Assembly (NCBI GenBank): GCA_024138025.1
Contig: JAMXBD010000712.1
Coordinates: 372,001-436,000, forward strand
Reading direction: 5' to 3'
DNA: 64,000 nt
From: Combretum micranthum
Lineage: Eukaryota; Streptophyta; Magnoliopsida; Myrtales; Combretaceae
Notes under the pieces: model-generated
The model's input: only the letters and a program-made list of their open reading frames with translations
What the model was told of the DNA's origin: nothing
Databases searched by the model: none
Program-made: the position numbers and the translations under genes
Part shown: piece after piece, positions 45,104-56,573 of the stretch
Numbering within the stretch: position 1 is the first letter of the stretch
Layout of the letters: every line of letters begins with the position of its first letter

Positions 45104-48100
45104 TGTCACGCCCCAAAGTATGCCCTACACGTGACAGTCCGCCACACTCAACATTTAAACTCAAGCAAGACAACCCTAGTCTTTCCATGAGTTTGAAATC
45201 GGGTGTAAGGCTCACTCTCAACATACATAGACCATACTTTGCTTCGTAGTAGCTTAGGGAGACATACATAGCAGTAAGAATGTAAATCATGACCGTCTTA
45301 CAGAGAATTATTCTATTACATGAACTAGGGGGCATACCCCCGTTAACAATACTAAAAAAATTCTCAAGCTCACAAAATTCCTTGTGTTATCCTCTAGACA
45401 CTGGTTCCGGGAAATAGGATTAGAAGTCCATTTCTACTTTTAGGTCCCGGCCTTAACAAAAGCTCCTCAACCTCTAAGAGTTGTACCTGATGTCCACGGG
45501 TTCTCGGAGATAGCCAAAGGTATTCATACTGCAATAGGAAACTATTGGGGTATAAGCTACACTAGCTTAGTGAGTGGATACTCCCGAATCACAATTAATA
45601 CAAAACATTCAAGCAAGTAATTAATCAACCAAGTGAAATGCATCAAATGAGTGAGTTAAACAAACATATGACCAGCCGGAAATCATATGTGGATGGACTT
45701 GCGCCCTCCATCCCGGGTTAGCAGATTTACGAATCCTACAGTACGACGCCGTTTAAGCTCACGGTCAACTGAACAACAATTCGTTTTATGGATCATGATT
45801 AACCAATATATATTCGTTTTATGGATCACGAAAAACCAATAATGCTAATGCTCCATCCCCATCATGGTATGCATGAGTTCGGTTATATTTGAAGTCCAAT
45901 AATCAATTAATTGAATTCTTTTAGGTGATCAAGCAATAATCACAGACAATCAACCCTAATTCATCTCTATGCAAGTAGTAACTTATCACCCGGCTTCGAT
46001 ATTCCTTAAGTTCAACTTCACATATCAACAATAGAAAATCATAATTCCCAACTAACCCCATCACATATAATCATTCTTTTTATCTTTACCTAGCAACTAG
46101 TACGACTATCATTACAATCACAAGCAATAATTGAAATTAGAAGAGGAACTCACTCGGCCATGATACGCTGGTCTCTTAATAACGGTAGTCTGGTGATAGG
46201 GTATCGTCATGCTTGGGATCACCTACTAAATAAGAGTAGCCTAATAAGAATCTCATCATTTCACTAATTCAAGCTATGCATCTAAACTACTCAAAATCGT
46301 GATTCTTGCTATTTGCGGAAGTTCCAATTTAAAACGGCCATAACTTAGTCGTTTTAACTCGGAATTTCGCAAATTTTATATCGATTTCTATCTACTTCGA
46401 AAGATCTATCTATTTCTAATATTATTTTCAAGTTTTGAAGACATTAAGGTCACGGAACAGAGGGATCAGATCTGTACTGTTACGTTTCCTTTTCCAAAAA
46501 ATTGTCTCATTTAGTAAAAATGTTCCTAGTTGATAACTCATGCATAGATGGAATATGAATGAATTCCTAGTATGAATGTCATGTAATGAGTTCAATATAT
46601 GCTTGATCTTGATGATTTTTGATAATGAACTCTTAAGAACTCCTAATCATTACAAGACTTCACATTATCCATTTCCATTCTTTCCAAATTTTTGCATCTC
46701 CTAGTATTTTAGGATCCTATTCCTAGAATTTACTTGTTATCTAACTAAAAACAAGTCTTCATCATCTATACTATCCAAGACCTCCATTTATGCATAAAAA
46801 TTCACATTTTTCACTTTGTAAATATGTTTTTAAACAAGCTTTTTACAAAAATCCGAATTTTGGAAATTTTCATTTCTTGCACTTTTCTTAGAGGGAAACT
46901 TGTTTAATGCACCGAAATTTGAAGCTTTGTTATATCTATTGCCTAAGGACTTCATTTAACTCATAAAACATGCAATTTAAGCTTGAATATTATGTGTTTA
47001 TGTAGGCATTATTCCAAATTACGAATTTAACAATTTAATCACTATCTCAAGATTTTCCATTCTAACTCCCCTATTTGTTTTACATATTATTCATGCCTAA
47101 ACTCATTCAAACTTGTAAAAATCATTCCTTAAAGATACCTATTACATATAACCTTCATTTTTCATGAATAATATGAGTTTCAAAGTGGTTTTAAGGGTTT
47201 TTAAAATGGGTTTAAAAAATCATACGAATTTTCCTTTGAGCTTTTCTAACAAAAATCTTTTCTTTTCAAGTTCTTTGTCTCATTTTCATAAAGATCTACC
47301 AACCAACATGTTTATACATACACAAGGCCAAGCTCTTATGAACATCAATGCATGAAAACACAAAATATGCACGTGAACATGAATGTCAAGGAAACATGAG
47401 TGTCTAAACACTAGATCTACAACTTATAGTGCATGAATCATGAGTTTCATGGCATGAACATAACTTTCTATGCTAGATCTCTACTTTACATGTATGAACA
47501 AGATGATATTCCAACAAAATCTCTTTTAAACACTAGATCCACTTCTTGTGATGGCTTGGGATTCTTGTATTAGTGTTTTCATGTCCCTTGCACATGCTCA
47601 TTGGGATTAAAAGTGGAAAACACACAAGAATGGTCTTGCCATTACAAGATTTAGGACTAACAAAGCTTGGAATCAACATCTAATGGATGATTTGAAGAAG
47701 AAAAGAAGATAAAACAAACTTGTGGAGGAGTGCATGTGTGTTGTGTGTCACGGCATTATAGAGAGGAGGAAGATAGGTTTTCAACCTTTTACAAATTTTG
47801 AAAGAGTGAAAAATGAGAAGAGAGAGAGAACATAAGCTTATATAATAAGTGGATTAGGGTTTTAGTTGAATAAAATGAGTAAAATAAGACAAAAAAATGA
47901 GGGAAATTGGGAGAGGAGTGCGCCGGCCTTGTGTAGGGGAGGAAGAGAGAAATTTTGAAATTTTGATAAAATTTGTAATTTATGTAATAAATGTAATAAT
48001 TGTAATAATTAATTAGGAAACAAAATTTCTTGGAAAAGAAAATTGTAATGAGTAGTTGTAAGGATGTAAGAGTAGGGTATGGGTAGTGTGTAGTGTAGGT

Positions 48101-49397
48101 TGTACTTGTGAATAGAGGACAAGACATCTACTTTACCGGTTGTAAAGAAAATACAGGAAAAAGGCTATAACTGTAATTTTTATAGCCCGGAAATTTATAA
48201 AATTGATATTTTTGAATTCCTTATAAAATTACGGTTCTAATGAATATTCCATAATATTTTTCTGAGTTTGTGGTCCTGAGGCACGTTTTTCCGTAATTGA
48301 GCTCGGGAAGGCCCGGAATTAAAACATTCCCGAATTTGAAACTTTCTATGGTTTAATATATACTCTAAAACAATAATTCATATTCATTTACTTTATAAAA
48401 TTTATTTTGTTATGAAACAGAAGGAAAGCCGGATCTAGGGTTTCTAAGCTCCTCCCATTAAGCTTAAACCAGACCGATATAGGGTTTCGTTCTCCGGTTT
48501 CCGAAGTTTATTCGATTACAAGGAAAACTAGGGTATATATTACGAGAAAAAAATAAAAATTGTGTAATGAATAATGGTAGATCGTACTGAAAGAATCACC
48601 AATTATCGGTAGTACTAAAATACAGATAAATTTGCAAAAATCAGGTAATTCTAGCTATTGAAAACTTATAAAACTAATATTTTAAAGATCCCTATAAAAA
48701 TATGGGTCTAACGGCATTAATACCATATTTCTAATATTTCGAATCTCAGGGCGCGCTTTTCGAAGTAGGCACCTGACCGGATTGGAATAGATCGAAAATT
48801 CGTTAATCTCATCTTTTTAGAGCATCATAGACTTGATACGGACCGATTACACCTTTTCCTCTTATTTTGACTCCTTGGTTTAGGAATACGAGCTTGCCGG
48901 ATCTAGGTTACGGAGTTTCTTGGGATTTTTGGGGACTTAGGCTTCCCAGTTGACTTTCCGGTTTACACCATCGCCAATTTGGAAACTGATATTTTATACT
49001 TATATGACATATCAAATTGGTGAGATTTATTTTAAGGTCGATTTTCATAAGTAATTAATATCTCACAACGTTCTCGGAATTCTTTTTGGATTGAGTTTTA
49101 TTCCCGAAGGTTAATCACTATTCTTTTCTTAATAATTCGTTTTAGGGCTTTATTTTATCCGAATTTATAATTTGGAGTTAAATATAAAATTTGTCGTACG
49201 TAGAGGTTTTAGAATGGAAGTATATTGAGTTGCTATTTTATTTTTGAGATTTCTTATTTTTCTCACGATTCAGAAATTTTCGGATTCGTTCGGAATTTGG
49301 GACTTACCGAAGTTCAATTTTACTTCGGAGTGACTTACAGGGTTTTATTTTCAAGTTCATCTTTAGAATTATTTACTGAAATTTTCTAGGGCTTACA
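45104..49397 (-). mobile_element. family 1 solo LTR, copy H (4.29 kb), with duplicated U3
   Basis: Plus strand TGTCACGCCCCAAAG to AGGGCTTACA. Flanks GAGCT and GAGCC differ by one base. The U3 segment appears twice: 48130-48515 and 48600-48966, each with a TACCGGT/TATCGGT start, an ATATTTT stretch and a CACGTTTTT/GCGCTTTT core; the second ends GGTTTACA like a true family 1 end. A third, copy A-like U3 end follows to 49397. It may be a composite of two insertions. Confidence 0.7.
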
Positions 49398-50240
49398 GAG
49401 CCTATTGATCCCTCGTCTTCATCATTAGGAGCTTCTTCTTTTCATGTGTAGTGAGACATTATGGTAGGATCTTTAGATGAAGTTCCACATTCTTTCTTGG
49501 ATGGGTCATCCTTTAGGGAATGGATGGGATCATCCCATAGACCTTACTTTGCACATATAGCACATTTCTTTAGCATCTCTAGGGTAATTCTTGGTCCTGC
49601 AGATGGGGCGTCTGCATACATAGCATTCTCTTATTGTCGTTGGGCAAGTGTTGGCATCGCATCTTCCCTTTGCATAACCAGAACAGATAGTGCCATTCTT
49701 TTTAGGATAATCACGGATTTAGTGATTGAGGTTTCCAGAAAAGTAACACTTGTTCTATAGTTGTGGGCATCTTTTGGGGAAATGTCATCCCTTACATTTC
49801 CAGCATTTGCCTTTAAGAGTCACGGGATCCTTAGGAGGTTTGAGTTATTTATGCCTCTTAGCCTTGGGTTCTGGATTAGTCATGAAGGAAAGAGCTTGCG
49901 ATACTGGTGTTGTTCCGAGATGGGGTCTTATAACTAGAGCGGGTGCAGAAGTCGTGGGTACTTGTTGCATGTATGCTCTTATCGTTTCTTCTGGACATCT
50001 TATAGTGGTTAAGAGTTCGTGGGTTAGATCTGGGGGTGGGGGTGCTCCTTGTTCTTGTTGTTCTTCGAGAGGGATGCTCGATCGTGGCATAATTTCCTCG
50101 GGTAGCTTCCTAGAATCAAACGAAGCGGTCGTATTAGTTATTCTCTTCATTTCAGGTTTTACGTACATGTTATTTGTTTTTAAGGAAAAGAGGAGCGTTA
50201 CAGATTTTTGTCCGTTTTGATTAAAGGGTTACCGTAGGTA
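49398..50240 (-). pseudogene. decayed gag of a family 1 element
   Basis: Minus-strand frame 50168-49845 encodes a Pro/Gln/Glu-rich segment (EEQQEQGAPPPPDLT). Below it are remnants of CCHC zinc knuckles: CWKCKG, stop, HFPKRCP (about 49795-49755) and a second CYFSGNLNH followed by a stop, with further Cys-rich remnants below. Several stops replace knuckle residues. With the primer site at 50675-50686 this shows that family 1 LTRs belong to an element with gag and a tRNA-iMet primer, most likely Ty3/gypsy. The region 50241-50674 is leader with no coding signal. Confidence 0.65.
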
Positions 50241-50674
50241 CTTAATATTATTTACCTAAGGGTCTTCTCTATAAAAGAGGTATCACACTAATTTTGTTTT
50301 TAATTGGTCTTAGCTAAGAGTTGAATAGGGTTACTTTGCATCGAGGCTTATTAAAATTGCTAAGGTAGGCTTACTTTACTCTATATCTCAATTCGTTGTC
50401 TCATTCATGTTTTCTCTGCACCGTTCCGCTATGTTCTATCTCCAAGTCATTTTTACCTTCCTTAAACTTGGGTCAACATTCTAGGATAAATCCTTTTATG
50501 TGATACTTCCCATTTCATTGATCGTATCTTCTTAAATATCCTCCGATTCTTGTATAAGCATTTCCTGACTTCTTTTAATGCCCTCTAAGGTAGAGTTCTA
50601 TTCTTAGAAATAAGATCAAATCCTATCACTCTAACCTTCTAGTATCCTTTTTCCTAATTCCCAAAACCTTGTTA

Positions 50675-50686
50675 CTCTGATACCAA
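50675..50686 (-). other. tRNA-iMet primer-binding site next to copy I
   Basis: TTGGTATCAGAG on the minus strand, 7 nt beyond the LTR end. This is the usual plant initiator-Met tRNA primer site and fixes the sense direction of family 1. Confidence 0.8.
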
Positions 50687-50693
50687 CTTAAAC

Positions 50694-52573
50694 TGTCACG
50701 CCCTGAGAGGTACCCTAAACGTGGCAGTCCGCCGAAGGGAACGCATCAAAGTAGTGCAAATTGCATTGATAATCATTAAGTAACAAGGCAAGGAGAATAC
50801 TTATCATAAAATATAAACATGGTAAATATAATTCTTAGGGGCATATCCCTCTATTGTCTTCAAATCAAAATAAATACACTTCTTGAAATTTCTAAAACAC
50901 TAACATAGCATACATTATATATAAGAAATCTTACAAAATAACTTCATCTTATATTCCAAAGCTTCATAAAAGTTAACATCTTCCATGCTTCCTCAATGTC
51001 TTTCTTTGATTTAAGCCACGAGTATACCTATTTCAACAAAATCTATAGGGGTATAAGCTTACAACTAGCTTAGTGAAGTATTCATTTTCATTCACACCAT
51101 GGTTTCAAACAAGTTCATTAAAATTTTCACACATATGCTATGCATACAATGCAACAATCACGTGATTATACAAATATATATATAGTTATCCGGAAACCAT
51201 ATATAGAACGGATTTACCCCTCCATATCGAAGGTTAGGGAATTAGTGTTGAAGATCTGCGACCTTTTATTGCTAGTCCCCAGGTCCCCACCCAAAGCGTT
51301 CAGTTGGCTTGGCTCCGAACCTAGAGTCGCATTCCCCGGGTGATTTGGATTCTCTAGGAAGAAACATAGCCCATGACCCACCACGATAACAACCAATCCA
51401 ACTCTACGCATAGGAGTAGCAGCCTTCCGAAAGAGATGTGACTCGATAGATGCTATGTGCGAGTATTTTATTTTTCTTAAGCCAAACCTTTATTAAGGTT
51501 TATTAGGGGACAATAAATCAATTTGGCAAGAATAAGCAATCATATAAGTGAGTAAACAAAACACTTAAACAGGCAATTTGAAGTTGCGATATTCTTAATT
51601 CTCATTTCACACATAATCATGGAATCACATATATACATATCCCTGAATTCCTCATACATATCCATTTTATCTTTCCTTAGTATACTAATGCCACTATTTT
51701 ACAAGCACAATCATGATAACGAAATTAAGAGGAATAACTCACTTATCCATTTCGCAATATTCTTAGTCGTAGAAATCTTTAAGAAGGGAAATCTTGTATC
51801 CTTTGTCACCTAGACAAAAAATACCCGGGGTTAGTATTTCGTAGAAATTTTACTTAAACCTTCTAATTCTATTTCACTATTTTCGTCAAAATCGCATAGA
51901 ATGAAATTCCAATTTTAAATGGCCATAATTTGCACATTTTAACTCGGAATTTCGCATGTAATATACCGTTTTCTATCTATTCGAAAAGAAGGAAAAAAGT
52001 CAAATGAAAAGTGATAAATGAGACATGTAATGGAATAACTTTTAAAAGTAGTAGATAGCGTATGGGGTGTAAGATTAGGCATAAATTATAAAAGAAAAAA
52101 GGACAACAAGTAATGGTAGAAAAATAATGAAAATAGTGATGAATAGTAACAGTAAAATATCATATAAGTTACCAGTAGCGACAAAATATGCGTATATGTG
52201 CTATATCTGACGTTTTTATGACCCGAAAAATTTATATATGATATTTTATGGATATCTACATATTTTTTGAGTATAATTTGATTGTTGGAAAATTTTTCAT
52301 TATTTTGCATATCGGTAGTCGGATATGGAAACTGACCCAAAAAGGGTCGAAACGAATGAATTTTTTAACAATATGATCTTATTAGGTTTTATCTGAATTT
52401 TACTAAACATAATTTGAATTTATATATTTTTATTATTTTAGGATTTTAAGCGTGGTCTTACCAGATCAAAATCTTCTAAAGCTCATTGTTTGATCTAGCT
52501 GGCTTTTGTGGTTTAAACTCTGATTTCGGTTCTAAATTTATTTTAAAACTATCATAAAATCTAGGGATTCACA
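50694..52573 (-). mobile_element. family 1 5' LTR, copy I, with internal deletion (1.88 kb)
   Basis: Plus strand TGTCACGCCCTGAGAGG to GGGATTCACA. It follows copy A to about 51990 and then jumps to the U3, losing about 2.3 kb that includes the TATA box region. It is followed in sense by the primer site and gag, so it is a 5' LTR and not a solo LTR. Inserted in the copia element at 52573/52574. Confidence 0.75.
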
Positions 52574-52840
52574 ATTATCATTAACCAGACTAGAGGATAT
52601 GGTGATATAATTCTTGATAAGAGAACTGTTAAAAAAGCTTTGAGAAGTTTGCTGGCTAAATTTGATCATATTGTTGCCATCTTTAAAGAATCCAAAGATT
52701 TGTCACAATTGTCTTTGGATGAGCTTATGGGATCATTGGAAGCCTACAAAAAGTGAATGAATAGATTTTCTACTCAAAATTTGGAGATGGCCTTCCAATC
52801 GAAGGTTAATATCAATAGGTGACAAAGTAGTTGGCAAGAT

Positions 52841-55800
52841 TGTCACACTCCAAATGGTATCCTAAACGTGATAGTCCGCTACATATAATTTCAAGACTTA
52901 AGAATGACTACTTTAGTTACGCGAAAGTGTTGGTATCACATGTAAGGCGTCTAACACGGTAATAAGAGACGCTTTTGGAAAGTGTAGTCTAAGTAAGTAA
53001 TATTGAACATACAAGAAACTAGAAATAAAAATAGATCATAACGATAACAATTAAAAGTCTACTACATGATTCTTAGGAGCATACCTCTGCTAAAACTCCA
53101 AGGATTGAAATAACTAATAGTCTTTATAATAACTTAAATACTACATTAAAAGATTTTAAAGGAATTCTAGTCTAATCTTTCAAGTATATTTCCTTTAAAA
53201 GCTCCGAAAAGAAAACTTACATGGATATGAGGAGACCTTGGGTACAAGAACAGGTGTTCCTATGAATACAAATATCTATAGGGGCGTAAGCTTTACGGGC
53301 TTAGTGAGAATAATCTCAATAATCATACTTAAAACAAAATAAGAACCAAGTTTACTAGACAAACAAATGTAATGCAACAAGCACGTGAGCATACAAGACA
53401 TATGACTTTCCGGGCATCATATGTTGAATGAATTACGCCCTTCATTCGGGATTAGGTATTCCGGCCCATTATGGCCATCACTTCTTTTGAAAATCATTTT
53501 TATAGATCTTACCGGCTCCTATTCGCCATAAAAAACATGTAGTTATTATCGACTCCTACTAGCCATCAATTTTTGTAGTTTTTACCGGCTCCTGCTTGCC
53601 ACATACATAATATACCGGTTATGCCTACCACCACTATCATACATTTGTCCCATCAATTATACAATAGCGAATGCAATGTAACTCAACTTATGAAGTGCAT
53701 GTATCAACTTTTATTTAGAGCCTAGCCATTATTTTTCAATTTCTTGCAAGTGACCAGCCAATTTCAGACACTTCAACATGCTACTAAACATGCAATTTAT
53801 TACAAACAATTCGTGGCTCGATATGCTTAATATTATTTTAATATGTTATAAACACATGAATCTTCAGTTTTATCTTTTCTTAAATCTAGTGCATCTATTT
53901 ATAAACACAAGCATGAGCATGAAAAATAAGGGAAGTAGACTCACTCGACCATGACCATACTCCCTTAGTCGAAGTAGTCCTCGGGATAGTATACGTCCTC
54001 CTTCTCGGTTCCTAAACAAAGGAAATACCTAAAATGAGGATTTCATGGAATTTCTAATCAAAACTTCTAACTCTATTTTTAGTTGCAGTGAAATTCGTAT
54101 AGGTGGAATTTCCAACTTAAAGTGGCCATAACTTGCTCATTTTAACTTAGAATTTCGCATATAATATATCGTTTTCTACCTATTTGAAAATATCTATCCA
54201 TTTCTAAGGCTATTCTTATCATAAAAATACATTTGGGTCCTGAAACTATAGGGTACATATTTACCACAAAAATTCTAGTTTTCAAAACTTAAATTTGCAA
54301 ACTTTTCTTTATCCAAAAATACTTGTACCAAAATATAAATATTGTTATAGTTGGAAAAACCTTTAGAATATATATATATATATATTAACTCGTATCATAT
54401 GCACGAATTTAATGAAGTTGTCTCAACAATGATTTTTGGTAAAAGTAATGTTTTCTAGAAATTGGAAAAGCGAAATTTTGAAAATTTCTTAAATTATTTT
54501 AAGTGAGTATTTTTCCCTTTTAATTCTATTTCCTTAGTCTTTCAAATTTCTTAAAAAAATGATTTTTGTCTTTCTAAGTTTCTTATAACTTAATTTCTAG
54601 AGGTTGAGAGGATGGTTCTAAATACTATTTGAGAGTAGTTATAATTTATTCAAGCTTTACATTTTCTTAACATTTCCTATAGTTTATTTCATTTAATTAA
54701 AATGATTTCCTAAGTTGTTTACTAACTTTATTCCTTAAGAACATTTTGTCCTTATAAAAGAAACATTCTTAGTGATTTGTCAAACTAGTCTATTCCTTCA
54801 TATTCTAGAGTATTGGTGAAACTTTCTTAATGAACTTTAGTAAAACTTTTGTCAACTAAGAATTTGAAATTTTAATTTTTAAAGAAAACTTTTTCACTTT
54901 ATGGTTTTGTAAAGTGTATGTATGATATATCTACTTTATGTATTCTCTAAAATTCCTATGTTCTTTGGTTACTTACAAACTTGTGATGAACTCCTCTCAA
55001 TTTTTGGAAAAGATTTGCTAAGATAAATTCCTAAGTCTTTATGGGAAAAATCATTTCTTACATGAAAAAATTTATTTTGGAAAAGAACTCTATCTTCTTT
55101 TTATTTAACAAAACCTTTCCCTCTTTATCTTGTTGAGACAATAATCAATATGCTCATGCATGATCATGAATATGTAATATGAAAATATGGAAATATAAGG
55201 AAGACATAATAAGCAATATAATAAGCAAGTTAATATATCAAGTATTGGGAACCTTAGCTTCATCAAGGTAACTCGGTCAAGTATTGGGGGTCTTAGCTTC
55301 ATCAAGGCAACCTGAGAGTAAGAATAGACTAATTCCAAAAGAAAAAAGAAAAAGCAATAATAATAGCAAGTTAGAAATAGTTAGTGAGCATTACGCTCTA
55401 AAAATATATAGATATACATATACTTAATAATATATATAGGGTTAGACTAGAGCATAATAACAACAATAATATCATTAATAATCAACATATATATGAACAT
55501 AATAACCACATAATAAAATTTGAATTTCATGTACAATAACAAAACATGAACATGTTGTTGCTTTTACTACTCATATGAGTTTCAAAAAACACCATGGTCA
55601 TGCTAGTTACATGACATGAGTAAATAAAATAAGGATAGGAGTTTTACCTAAAGTGTTTATGGTGTAGGAGGAAGGAAGTGAATGTATGGTTATGTGGTTA
55701 GTGAGAAATGGTAGATGAATTGTATATAGAAAAAATTTTTGTGAGTATTTGGTGAAAGAGAGTTTTGGTAGAGGAAATTTTTGTGGAGAGAGTTGTGGAG

Positions 55801-56573
55801 TGAATTTGAGAGAGTTTTGTTATGTGTAAAGATCGTGTGAAAGAAGTGGAGGGAGAAAGGGTATTTATAGTTGAAGATGGAGGAAAATTAGATGTAATAA
55901 AATAAATTAAAAAGAAATTAAATTGATGAAGGAAGAGAGAGAGGGGCACCGACCACGTGAGAGAGGGGAGAGAGAAAGAGTTATTTTTGTTGTTTTGTCA
56001 TAAAAAGTAATAAATATATGAGTATGGTCGATGTGAAGGTGTATTGGAAATGAAAAAAGTAGAAAAATAGGTATATAGGTAATAAGAATAGGTTGTAAGG
56101 TGAAGTAGAAATAGATGAATAGTAATAAATAGTAGTATAGGATAATGAATAGTAACAGTACTAATAACATACCGGTAGTAAAGAAATACGCGTACAAATA
56201 CAATATCTATTATTTTTAGTTATCGAAAAATTACGAAACTAATATTTTTGAAATCCTTGTATTATTTCGGTTCTAATGGTGCTATCGGAATATTTTTACT
56301 ATTTCGGCCCCAGGACATGCTTTTTGAGAGCTGATCCCGTTTGGGTCCAAAGGACACTCAAAATTCGCAAATATGATATTTTTACGTTTCCTTATATCAT
56401 TACGAACTATTATCACTAATTATTTCAACTTCATTTTCTAGGTTTAAGGAATGCGGGATTATCGGATCTAGATTCTAGGGTCTGTGCTACTCTTTTGTTG
56501 ACCTTTAGGGTTTTCGGTTGACTTTTAATTCTAAGATTAAGCTTAAAATTAACCAAAATTTCAAGGGTTTACA
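52841..56573 (-). mobile_element. family 1 solo LTR, copy J (3.73 kb)
   Basis: Plus strand TGTCACACTCCAAATGG to AGGGTTTACA, with perfect 5-bp duplications AAGAT (52836-52840 and 56574-56578). Sense TATAAATA at 55869-55862. It interrupts copia gag, and the reading resumes directly after the second AAGAT. It shares a 35-bp duplicated CCTTAGCTTCATCAAGG unit with copy A. Confidence 0.9.

Noticed and set aside
49461..50220. 99- and 156-codon plus frames
   Set aside because: They are antisense to the decayed gag with zinc-knuckle remnants on the minus strand.
50675..50686. Possible tRNA-related gene from the TTGGTATCAGAG sequence
   Set aside because: It is a 12-nt primer-binding site next to an LTR; no tRNA fold is present around it.
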